From: Triparma columacea
Lineage: Eukaryota; Sar; Bolidophyceae; Parmales; Triparmaceae
Direction of reading: 5' to 3'
DNA: 64,000 bases
NCBI GenBank assembly: GCA_030267965.1
Contig: BRYA01000173.1
Coordinates: 1-64,000 of the forward strand
The notes under the pieces were generated by a model, which was not told where the DNA came from, did no database searches, and saw only the letters and a program-made list of their open reading frames with translations. Below, piece by piece: positions 1 through 10,094 of this stretch (the stretch's first letter is position 1; every line of letters begins with the position of its first letter). The translations under genes were made by a program, and so were the position numbers.

Positions 1-6
1 ACTCAC

Positions 7-1614
7 CTCGTCTAGCATCCTTGTGAGAGCTTTTAGAGACTGCGAAGGGTACAACATTGTTGTAAAAGTGAGGAAAAAATACAAAGTTTCAACGCGTCCT
101 CCTTCGACTCTCCCGCTCTCCCCTAGAGTATTAAATTGTCCTTTCTCTCTTCCGGCTCTCAACGCACAACTCACCTTGTCCGGCGTCCTCGTGGCCGTTT
201 TTAGAGTCTGCGGTAACGGCGGTTATGGTGTTTGTTAGTCAACATGAAGAGATTTCAACGCGTGCACCTCATTTCTGTGTAGCATATCAAGCGCCCCACA
301 CGCAGTCACCGGAGACGGAACCCATGTGGTCGCCGCAGAAGCGCCCCATGCGGTCGCTGCAGACGAAACCCATGGGGTCGCCGGAGACGGATCCGATGCG
401 GTCGCCGGAGACGGATCCGATGCGGTTGCCGCAGACGGAACCCTAGCGGTCGCCGGAGATGGATCCCATGCGGTCACCGCAGACCGGCGCGCGCGCGCAT
501 GCGCCGCGGCCGTTGCCCGTCGAGCTCGACGCTGAGGGCCAGGCCCTCCGCGAACGGCTCCGCGCATCCCACACACAAGCGGTGAGAAAAAACTACATAG
601 TTTCAACGCGCCCTCCCGCGACTATTGCGCTCTCTCCTAGAATATCAAAATGTATTTTTCTTTTCTGGCTCTCAACGCACAACTCACCTCGGCCCGCGTC
701 CTCGTGGCCGTTTTTAGAGTCTGCGGTTATGGCGATTATGGTGTTTGTTAGTCAACATGAAGAGATATCAACGCATGCTCCTCGTTTCTGTGTAGCATAT
801 CAAGCGCTCCACACGCGGTCGCCGGAGATTGAACCCATGCAGTCCAAGTAGAAGCACCCCATGCGGTCGCCAGAGACGGAACCCATGCGGTCGCCGCAGA
901 AGCGTCCCATGCGGTCGCCGCAGACGGAACCCACGCGGTCGCTGGAGATGGATCCCATGCGGTCGCCGCAGACCGGCGCGCGCGCACGTGCGCCGTGGCC
1001 GCCGCCCGTCGAGCTCGACGCCGAGGGCCAGGCCCTCCGCGAACAGCTCCGCGCGTTAAAACGCATTTTTCCTTATCTGGTGCTCAACTCACAACTCACC
1101 TCGTCCGGCGTCCTCATGAGACATTTCAGATGCTGCAGAGGAAACGACAAATACAGTGGAGGGGAAAAGTGAGCAAAAGTGGCAAACTTCATCTTGTCCT
1201 CCGACACATCTCCGGCCCTCTACTGAAGTATAAAAATGCTCTTTTCCTCCTCGAGCGCCCGACGCTTACTCACCTCGTATGGCTTCCCCATGATCATTTT
1301 CAGAGTCTGGGGTGTTGGCGATTATGATGTTTTTTTGAGATTTTCGGTAATATTTCAACACGCTCCTCAACCATCTCTCCTTCGTTCACTGATACATATG
1401 ATTGGCGCTCTTCCAACTTCACCCCCGACGCGAACTCACCTTGTCCAGCGTCTTCATGAGGCCTATCAACACCCGATGTTGAGATAATTGTCCTCTCACA
1501 TCCTATATTAGGTTCGCTGAGACGATTCTCAGACACCGAGGCACTGACTTGTGGCATATTAGTCTCCTCTACGCCCTCTTCGCTCCCCCCTCGGTGTTCG
1601 TTCTCCACGTCCAT
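7..1614 (-). CDS. Repeated mini-exon gene, 3' part missing (runs off left edge)
   Basis: I do not recognise the product. Read on the minus strand, a longer exon (from about 1614, first ATG MDVENEHRGG, down to 1440) ends RPHEDAGQ and is followed by five exons of exactly 33 nt: 1274-1306, 1100-1132, 688-720, 175-207 and 7-39. Each has an AG acceptor and a GTGAG donor, and each starts and ends in phase 1. The 11-residue products are DSENDHGEAIR, ASEMSHEDAGR, DSKNGHEDAGR, DSKNGHEDAGQ and VSKSSHKDARR. Introns are 133, 141, 379, 480 and 135 nt. The frame is open across all junctions. The 5' exon is tentative: upstream exons before 1614 are possible, since the frame is open to about 1764. The array appears to continue to the left of position 1. 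Splicing is inferred from sequence only. Confidence 0.5.
302..487. repeat. 24-nt tandem array, about 8 units
   Basis: Units of 24 nt of the form gcggtcgccggagacggatc plus four bases follow one another with a few substitutions. The period of 24 means each frame reads as an 8-residue repeat (for example PSPATASD on the minus strand). It lies inside the 480-nt intron of the mini-exon gene. There are no spacers, so it is not a CRISPR array. Confidence 0.85.
814..975. repeat. 24-nt tandem array, about 7 units (second copy)
   Basis: This is the same 24-nt unit family as the array at 302-487, inside the 379-nt intron of the mini-exon gene. One unit (about 838-861) is degenerate. Both arrays are followed on the plus strand by a conserved stretch reading VELDAEGQALRE, so the whole block was duplicated together. 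Confidence 0.8.
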
Positions 1615-2186
1615 GTGCGGTTGCTCAACTCGTGTTGTATCGGAATCTGAGCGGTGGGTGTACGGATCGGTGAAGGTTAGAAGAGTGTATAAGCTTGTCA
1701 ATTTCGAAAGCCAATACGAAAAGGACAGGCCCGGCGTGAGACCACCATTGGGACGTTCGACCAACTTAAGTCATTGGGCAGAGTGTCGGAGTGTAGAGAC
1801 CATGGGAAATCTCTCGGCTCCCTGGTCATTTTGGTGACGTCTTGTGACCGCCCCGTCATCCCATGTAGTTAGATCCCGGAAATCTTGAAGTAAATCAACG
1901 TTGACGCCCAACAGGAGATGTCAGATTCCGATTTTGAAATCCAACTTCGGGAGCTAGGATCATTCATGAGGAAAATAGTTTGGGACTATCGCCAATTCTC
2001 TCCCATTTTTTGCGCTACTATCACCGTCAAGCCCATCCCTCGTACATGAATCGAGCTACTTACCCAGGGAAGCTCCGTGTGAGGTAAAAGGTCTATTTTT
2101 TTCTGACTTCCGAAAAGTCCGAAACCTGATATCCGATTCCACACTCTTTTCAGCTCTTTTCTGGCTCCCTCAAAAATTCTTATCTA
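1615..2186. other. Intergenic, divergent promoter region
   Basis: This gap lies between the mini-exon gene (minus) and the ISD11-like gene (plus). A minus-strand frame stays open to about 1764, so upstream coding of the mini-exon gene could extend into it. I see no RNA gene or repeat. Confidence 0.4.
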
Positions 2187-2447
2187 ATGTCCTCATCAAA
2201 CGTCGTTTCACTCTATCGTTCCCTCCTACGTGAGGGTAAGCGGTTCCAAGACTACAATGTGTCCTCTTACGTCGTTCGGAGTGTGAGGAACCAATTTAGA
2301 GAGCCCGTGGAAACCGGGGAAGCCGAGGAAATAGCTCAGAGAATTTCGTTTGGGACCACACAGCTTGATTTGTTAAAGAGACAAACTACGTTGAGCACCT
2401 TCTTCCCTAGTGGTTCCAACGTAATGGAGAAAATAGGCAAGATATAG
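2187..2447 (+). CDS. ISD11: LYR-motif protein, ISD11/LYRM4-like
   Basis: This is a single-exon gene of 86 aa. The N-terminus VVSLYRSLLREGKRF followed by YNVSSYVVRSVRNQFRE matches the LYRM4/ISD11 pattern: the LYR tripeptide, R-RF, then Y..Y..R..R..FR. Length is typical of the family (about 90 aa). ISD11 binds and stabilises the cysteine desulfurase NFS1 together with acyl carrier protein in the mitochondrial matrix, for Fe-S cluster assembly. No separate presequence is visible, which is usual for this family. The start is the first ATG of the frame and leaves the normal short leader before the LYR motif. Another LYRM subfamily is possible but a weaker fit. Confidence 0.85.
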   Translation: MSSSNVVSLYRSLLREGKRFQDYNVSSYVVRSVRNQFREPVETGEAEEIAQRISFGTTQLDLLKRQTTLSTFFPSGSNVMEKIGKI

Positions 2448-2636
2448 GAGGAGAATTGACCAACCGAGAATTGACCACCGAACCCAATATGATTTGCAAT
2501 GTAGCGTGAAGATTCCGTATAATATACGGTAAAACTATTCGTGTAAAATGTGATTTCATTTGTTTTGTTATTTCGCCAATCCTGTTGGTCCCTCGTATCC
2601 TATCCTATCCCCCCCCGCTTATCTCCCACACTTCGT

Positions 2637-5600
2637 TCAGAGCAGACTCTCCAATTCTGCGATCTTGGCCTTGATCCTCGTTTTCTTCATCTGGAGGATT
2701 TTGTCGTCGATGGCGGCTCCGGCGCTCTCACACCACGCCAGGAACTCCTTGTCGTCCTCAAAGTCCTTCCCCTTGTACATTCCGCGCATGATCCCCATGG
2801 CCGCCTCGGCGTCAAGGGAATCGTCTGCAGACTTGAACTGCTTTACGAGGTCATCCTGAAGAATTCTCCTCTTGATCCTGTAGTGGAAGTACTCCCTGCT
2901 TGTGCTCCAGCTGACGACGTCCCTGATCACGCCCTTTGCCTTCATCCTGCCACTTCGGTCGTGGAGGTCGGCGAACTCGTGGGCGACCTGCATGTAGAGG
3001 GGGAGGAGCATGGTCTCCCTCTCCTTGATCTTCTGCTTGAGCTGGATGGCGTCGCTGTCAAACTCACAAGCGTCGAGCTCCTGGTCAAGGATCTGCAGCT
3101 CCTGGTCGGTCCTGTGCATGGCGGCGAGCTGGTCCTGCTTCCTGAATTTCACCTCGCAGATTCCGGGGGGCTCGAGAATTCCTCCCCTGCTCTCCTCGTC
3201 GGCGTACATTTCCATCTTCTCCAGGTTGATGGTAGGGTCGACGACGACCCAACTTCCTCCCCTGAGCTCTCCATGGGGAGGGATGTAGATAAAGGCGGGG
3301 TGCTTGTACTCCCTGAGGGCGTCAACGATCATAGCACCAAACTTGAGAATCTCCCCGGCCATGTCCCTGGTTCCTCCGCTGAAGCCCCTCCAGTTGGCGA
3401 AGATCATGAGGGGTAGGTTTTCGCTATTTCCAAAGTCCCTAATTGCCTGAGCAGTCTTGTGGGAGGAGTCAGGGAACCAAACCTGTCCGGCTTGGGGAAG
3501 GATCGCCTCCCTGCTGTCCGGGTTTGCGGGGTCCGCGGGGATTCTCTGCTCGACCATTCTGGTCTCGACTGCGATGGCACCGACAGGGATTCCTCCGAGC
3601 CTGTGATGAGGGGAGCGAATCGTGAAAGGGGTTAGGATCGCTGTGTGGTGCGTTATAGTCAAATATTTTTCCGCGACTCGCTTCGTCCGCTGCCAATGCG
3701 CCCCCAACCCCCCCCCCACTCCACTCCTTACCTGGCCCTTCCAGTAACGACACTCTTTCCCCATCCGCCCAAGTACTCTGTGAAACTTCCCTTGTCAAAG
3801 AAACCCAAGGCATCCCCATCTCCCCCGAGCATGTGCCTGGGGTCGTAGGGGGTCTTAGTAGGTTGGAACTCGACCTTCCTGTCAACGGGGTCGGCGTTCT
3901 CCCTGACCGCGGGCAAAGCCGTGGCGTCCTTGGCGACGTAACTGAGCCACCTGATGATGGCGCCAACTCCAGCCTGGTCGTTGTCGACGACCTCGTGGGT
4001 CACTCCGTTAGGGTACATAACCTGAGGTCCTCCGAGCTGGTCCTGACTGGTGTAAACCTCCTTCCCGAGCAACTTGTTGAGGGCGGAGAAACCAGTCAGG
4101 ATCATGGGTCCCTGCTTCATCTGAATGACCCTCTGGCCCAGCCTGACAATATAGGCGCCAATTCCGACGCTCCTTCCGGTCACGTACGAGAGAGTGAAGA
4201 TCTCGTCGTATGCTCTGCTCGTCTCTCCGGCAATCATTCCACTGCCCCTTAGGTTCTCAACTCCAATGCCGTTCTTGGTGCCGATGATGTCGATAATCTT
4301 CCAACCCTCTGGGCACTTCTCGGCCTTGACGGTTCCCTCCGCAAGATTCTCGTAGTCTGCGTCGGTCAAGTAGAGGTAGTCAAAACCCTTGGAGGGGTTG
4401 GCGGGGTCGGTAAGCTTCACTTGGAACAAAGGTTTGAGCTCCTCCACGAGGCCAATCCTCGCGCCTGCGTTACAAGCGATAAAGACCCTGGGGATCTTGA
4501 GCTTCCTCGCGTACTCGCTTGCGGCAAAGTAAAAGTCGTCTTCGTCGACCCCGAAACTTCCACTCTGAACAGTAACATCGTTGGCAATGAAGACGACCTC
4601 CCTACCCTCGGGGTACTCGGGCGTCTTCATGGTCACGTGCCAAGCCAACATGCCGATCTTATTGGTTCCAATCTCCCTGGAACCCTTCATAAAGTTCTTG
4701 TCGGCGTCGAAAATAAGCTCCTGGGATTCAAAGAGCCTTCCAGGCATGGCATCGTTCGACCTCGAAAGGTCTCCGGTGGCAATATCCTTGAGATGGCGAT
4801 CCCATTCGTCGACGAGGCCGACCTCGAGAAGCCCGAGGAAGTCGTAGGCGTAAGTGGATCCAACGCGACGGGCGATAGCCCTCTTGGTCTGGACAACGTT
4901 GCTGGTGCCGTAGGGGTCGAAGGTGCAGAGCTCTTCGTCGTCTCCAAGCCTGCGATGAAGAAGAGGTGGGCAGGGAGTTAATATCAGACGTGAAATTATT
5001 GGCGGAGTGCGTTTTGGAACTAGTCCAATCCTGCATCGTTTCGTTCTTTGTCTCGCTTTGCTCCGTCTCGCTTCGCTCCTCGTCTCTCCTCACCTGCAAA
5101 ACTCCTGGGTGACTCCCGTGATCTTATCAGGGAACTCGTTGTAGGCGGAAACCTTCAGCCACTCCCCACTCATGGAGGAGGCAATGAGACGCACAGGCTT
5201 GATGACATCCTTGCCATTCTCCTTGACCCTAACCCTGAGCTTGACCTCGATCTCGTCGACACGGAGCTTGAGGAGGCGGGTGGCGAACGTGGACTTCAGC
5301 TTATCCATGATCTCCTTGAAGTTCTCGACGATCTCCTCGGGAGTAGTGTCGAGCTCGGGGAGACTGTGAAGAAAAATTCTAGAGGAAGAGGTTTCGCTGA
5401 CCCTAGAGTCGGACTGAGCGCGCTCGAGCTCGTCGAGACCCTGAAGGAGGGCGCGGCGGGCACCTTCGGAGGACGCGACATCAACAGAGTGAGAAAGAGC
5501 ACGCACAAAGAGGACCTGTGGAGGGGGTCCGCGGATGGGACGGGTAGTCTGTTCGGTTCCGAGGTACACTTGCGCGTTCTTGCCGACGGCGTTCATGCGC

Positions 5601-8600
5601 ACGAGTGCGTGGTTGGAAGTCAACCTGGCAAGCTCCAAGAGGTGGTGGAAGGTGGGCCTCATGTTCCTCCTCAGGGTGTCCTCCTTGAATCCGTCGCAGT
5701 GGGGGAAGCTGAAGTACCTGGGGTTTTTGGGTGTAGCCGCGATTAGGACGTTAGCGGAGCGGACCTGAAGCTTGTGGAGGACAGCGGCCTTGGACGTCAA
5801 GGTCTCACTCCACTTGGAAGAGATAGTGTCGTCGGAGTCCGCCGACTTGTCGGTCAAAGCGACGTGGAAAACGTTGACAATCTCGTCGCCAGACTCAGCA
5901 CCGATATTACTTTCCATATTGGAAAGCATGGAATCCAGGTTGGAGATGGCAGCAGCCTCATTGGCGACAACAGAGATGTGTCCGTTGCGAATCGGGCTCT
6001 CCTCGGCGGGGGTGTCTGCGAATTGGAACTTCCAGTTTGCTGTCAGCCTTCCATCGACAGTGGCAACGTCGATTGAAAGAATGGAGTGAGCACGGTAGAC
6101 GCGTCTGACATATACTTCAAGAGCAGCAGCGCGAATCTTCTCGTCGGAGTCGTCAAAGAGGGCCGAAAGGAGGTCGACGCCAGCAGAGAGAGTCGTGGAC
6201 CTGGCGAGATTAGACTTGTCCTCGCTCATGAGGGCGGACCTTAGCTCGTCCTTCCTAATCGCGAAGGAAGGGATCTCACTCTCCCTAATGATGGAGGAGG
6301 AAGAGAGGACGATCTCGCCGTACTGCTTGGACTGTAACTTCGTGAGCGAAGTGAGGGCATCAAGCATTTGGGATGGAATGGCAGTCATTTCGAAGCGGTC
6401 AGGGAAGGTCTCGACCTGGCGAAGGATGGCGAGGATGAGCTTGTTCCTCATTCCGAGTTGCTGGTGGGCCATAGAGGTCTCAATGACGGCGTCAAGGCTG
6501 TCCTTGTTGTCCTTGATCAGGCCGAGGACGACGTCGTCGAGCAGCTTGGAGTCAAACTTGCTCTCAGTCTCGAGATAAGAGTTGACGGTGGTAGAGACGA
6601 ACTCGGCGGCAGACTCGATGTCCTTGAAACCCTCCATGGCGGAGACGGCAACGCTCTCTACGTCCTGTGAGTATCCGGCAAGAGCGAAGGCGACTCCCTC
6701 AGAGGAGGAGATATCAAGCAAAACGTCGTCAATGTCGAGTTTTCCAGAGTGGGTGACAATCTTCTTGACCTTAGAAGGGTCCTTGAGCTTGAGGGTGGCC
6801 AAGAGGTCGCCAGCGCTGATGATGGAGCCCGGGCTCATAGTGTGGCTGACGGTCCCGCTCTCTGTGGCCTTGATGGGCATGATCATCTTCATGGCCTCGA
6901 CCTCAACATAAGGCTCCCCGGCCTTGACTTCCTTGCCGGGCTCCTGAAGGTAGCGGACGACCTTACCAGTGACATCCGTGCGAAGTTCGGAGGGGTCAAA
7001 GATGGTGGGCATGAGAGTAGTGACGCCGTCGACAGAGAGACGGAGACCGAGAGGCTCGTCCAGTCCAAGGATTCTGTGGGGAGCGCCACCGAAGTTGGCA
7101 ACAAGGGCTCCCTCGGGGGTCTGCCTAACCTTGACGTCGATCTGCTGGTCGTTGATGGAGAGACGGATGGTGTCGGGGGAGGTGCGGGAGACAGTGAAAA
7201 TGTACTTGACGTCCTCGTAAGCAATCTCGATCGGGAAGTTGTTCATATTGTTGATGCCGGAGAGGGAGGTCTGTCCCTTGGCGAGGCTGGCTTTGATCTC
7301 GTCCTTGACCTCGTTGATGTGGTTTATGGCCTTGTAGACAGCAGCAGAAGTGACAACAAGGTGAGGAGGCTGGCTAACAGAAACAGACTGCGAGATCGGG
7401 AGAGGGGTCATGTAAGTGGACAAACGCGATCATTTTTCTTTTGTTCTTAGTCCGTCCTTACCTTCTCCTTGAGGATTCCGTCCAACCAAGACGTGTCGAT
7501 CGTGTTCTGCTTGAACTCCTCAGTCTCGAGGAGCTCGACTAGATACTCCACTGTGGTCCTGATTTCGCCCCTGACCTCAATCTCCTTGAGGGCTAGGACA
7601 AGAGACTTGCGGGCGTGCTCTCTAGTAGGACCCTTGGCGAAGAGATGACCGAACTGGGAGTCGGCGAACTCATGGATGCCGCCATTAGGCCCGACTGAGA
7701 AATATCCCCAGACGTTGGAGGTGGACTGGAACTTGATGCGCTCGATGGTACCAGACGTGGGCTTGAAACCCTCGTCGGGATTCTCGGCGGTGATACGGGC
7801 GGCGATGACATGGGAGTCGATGGTTTTATAGTCCTCCTCGAGGAAATCGATCTTGTCGTCTCCGTAAATGTCTGGCTTGCCATAGAACTTGCGAACTTCG
7901 GGTATGCGGTAGAGGGGGATGCCCATCGCAACCTGGAGCTGCGTTGCGGGGAGGTTCACAAGGGAGATACCCTCAGTAACAGGATGCTCGACCTGAAGAC
8001 GAGGGTTGAGCTCGAGAAAGAAGAACTTTCCGGTGTCGGCGTTGAAGAGGTACTCGACGGTTCCTGCTCCGACGTAGCCTATAGACTGAGTGAGACGCTG
8101 AGCGGCACGCTCCATCTCCTTGAAGGTCTCGGGGGGGGCAATGACGGGGGGTCCCTGCGAAGGGGAGGGTAGATGGGCGGAAGGTTTCGTAGGTGTTAAT
8201 ATGGTGTACAATCGATGTGCTAGAGTTGTATCGTCCTCGGCGTTTTGTTCTCCCGTTCTCTCCTTCTCACCTCCTCGAAGATCTTCTGGAAGCGACGCTG
8301 GGTACTGCAGTCGCGGCCATTCAAGGCCACGGCGTTGCCGTGCTCGTCGCCCACGATCTGGACCTCCAGGTGGCGGGCGTTTTTGCAGAGCTGCATCATA
8401 AAGATAGGGGAGCCCACGACCTCGTTGGAGACCTGGATGTAGGCGTTGCGGAGGTCCTCCTCGTTGTCGACGAAACGGATTCCCTTTCCCCCTCCTCCCT
8501 CACTAGCCTTGATCATCAGGCCATTCTCGTACCCAATCCTGGCTCCGGCCTCGACAGCCTCCTCGACGTTGCGACAGGTCGCCATCTCGAAAACATCGTC

Positions 8601-9867
8601 GGGGATAGTGCCCTCGGAAGTGAGAGAGGCCTCGAGAGGCCCGTCCCCGGGTCCGCCCCAGCTGCCGCTCCAGGGGATGGAGGGCACCTTGGCGGTTTGA
8701 GCGAGGATGTTGGCGGCAATCTTGTCGCCCAAAACGGACATGACGGGGCCGGTCGGTCCAATGAACTTGATCCCCATTTCCTTGAGGGTGTTAGGGAGCT
8801 TGGGGTTCTCTGATGCGTGGCCCCATCCAGGCCACACGGCGTCGACTCCCTGCTCCTTCGCGATCTTCGTAATGACGTCAACGTTGGCGTAATTGTTGCT
8901 GTTCTTTCCTGCCGGAACCTCAACGAAGGAGTCTGCGAGACGGACGAATTCGGCATTGGCCTGGGGTGGGTGGGGGTGGAGGTGGGGGAGGTGGGGGAGG
9001 AGGGAAGGGGGGAGGTCAGACGAAGAAAAAAACAGAGCAGCCGAACCGATGCGGACCACGCAGCATAGATACCGAAAACTTCCATCAGATATGGTCCAAG
9101 ACTTACCTTCAAATCCTCAGGGGTTGCCATTGCCACAAATTTGATAGCACTCTCGTCCCCGAGCTCCATGTAGGCCCACTGCCGCATGGAGAGAATGCTC
9201 TTTGTCGCAGCCATCCCGTTGTTGGCAATTAGAATCTTCTTGATTGGCAAATTTCCCCCCCTCGCAGCAACATAGTCTTCAAGTGCAGTCTTGCTAGAGA
9301 TGCTATCATCAATCGTAGCAGCCATGTTCAAAACGGAAGAAGATGAATGTAAGAAAGCGGGAGATACAACCTTCACATCCATAGCAGGCGTCACAACCTT
9401 CTTGGTGGAAGGAGCAACACCGAACCCTGGTGGCGTCAAGCAAAAATTGTGTGGTTTGTGGGTTAGAACGAAGTAAACTTGAAGAAACACGTATATCTAA
9501 ACTTTATAAGACAAGATAATGCCAAAGAAATTCACTAAAGCGTCGGAGAAAAGCAAAAAGCTGGCAATAAACCCAGTTGTCGGCGTGATTCCCTGTAAAG
9601 AGAAAAAATAAAATCACAAAAAGATATAGCGCAAATTCAGACTACCAGATTCGACGCTGAAAGTAACATCACAACAGAACAATGCAATAAAGGCGCAGTG
9701 TGTCGTAACATTGTGCAGAAAAACCAATCAAGAGCCCTTGCGAATTAACCACACGGGTCACCACAAAATCCTGTTGTGAGTAATAGTTCGACACATAATC
9801 ACTCACCAGGAATTGTGAAACAGTCAGTAGCTGCTGCAAGCAGCGCTAGACCAACTAGGAACCTCAT
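2637..9867 (-). CDS. ACC1: Acetyl-CoA carboxylase, multidomain, plastid-targeted
   Basis: It carboxylates acetyl-CoA to malonyl-CoA, the committed step of fatty acid synthesis. Exons (minus): 9807-9867, 9107-9426, 8271-8960, 7462-8154, 5094-7387, 3732-4949, 2637-3600; the sum is 6240 nt, or 2079 aa, normal for homomeric ACCase. Order: signal peptide MRFLVGLALLAAATDC then F, a plastid bipartite-type start; biotin carboxylase (about 60-590, with EGGGGKGIR and LNPRLQVEHPVTE); biotin carrier domain with VEAMKMIMP (biotin Lys near 755); a long central region; carboxyltransferase beta then alpha parts (NDVTVQSGSFG, IACNAGARIG, FANWRGFSGGTRDM). The tiny first exon was found by splice matching: CCTG|gtgagt joined to ccag|GGTTCGG. 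Signal peptide and Phe argue for the plastid rather than the cytosolic isoform. Intron 5 and intron 6 carry the CGAAGCGAG motif. Confidence 0.95.
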
Positions 9868-10094
9868 TAGGTCTGTTCAATTTTACAGGGGTTTGGTTCT
9901 CAAAGACGGACGTGGTGTTTAGCTAGGGAAAGCTTCAAGACCAAAAAAATATTGAAGTGAACAATCAATAAATTAGATTCGTACAATGGTACAATGGTAC
10001 ACATGACCTCTCCCCGCTACATCCATCCTCAGCCCCCCCCGCTATTGTTCCATCTCCTACCCTCCCCTCCCCTCCCCTCCTCCTCCTCCCCCTC

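Larger units (their letters stand above)
40..1073. repeat. Two direct copies of a ~513-bp unit, with a diverged third
   Basis: The stretch around 230-300 recurs around 743-813, an offset of 513 bp, including the 18-mer gtcaacatgaagagatat or a one-base variant of it. The copies cover a mini-exon, its intron and a 24-nt repeat array. A more diverged copy of the intron start recurs at 1170-1240. The repeats explain the similarity of exons 688-720 and 175-207. Confidence 0.75.

Noticed and set aside
235..606. A minus-strand frame with 8-residue repeats (PSPATASD)
   Set aside because: The frame follows from the 24-nt period. I treat it as intronic because the flanking mini-exons splice around it, though an alternative exon cannot be excluded.
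302..975. A CRISPR-like array
   Set aside because: Units are contiguous 24-mers without spacers, in a eukaryotic intron; no cas genes.
2550..3416. A plus-strand frame antisense to the last exon of acetyl-CoA carboxylase
   Set aside because: A shadow of the carboxyltransferase coding strand with no domain.
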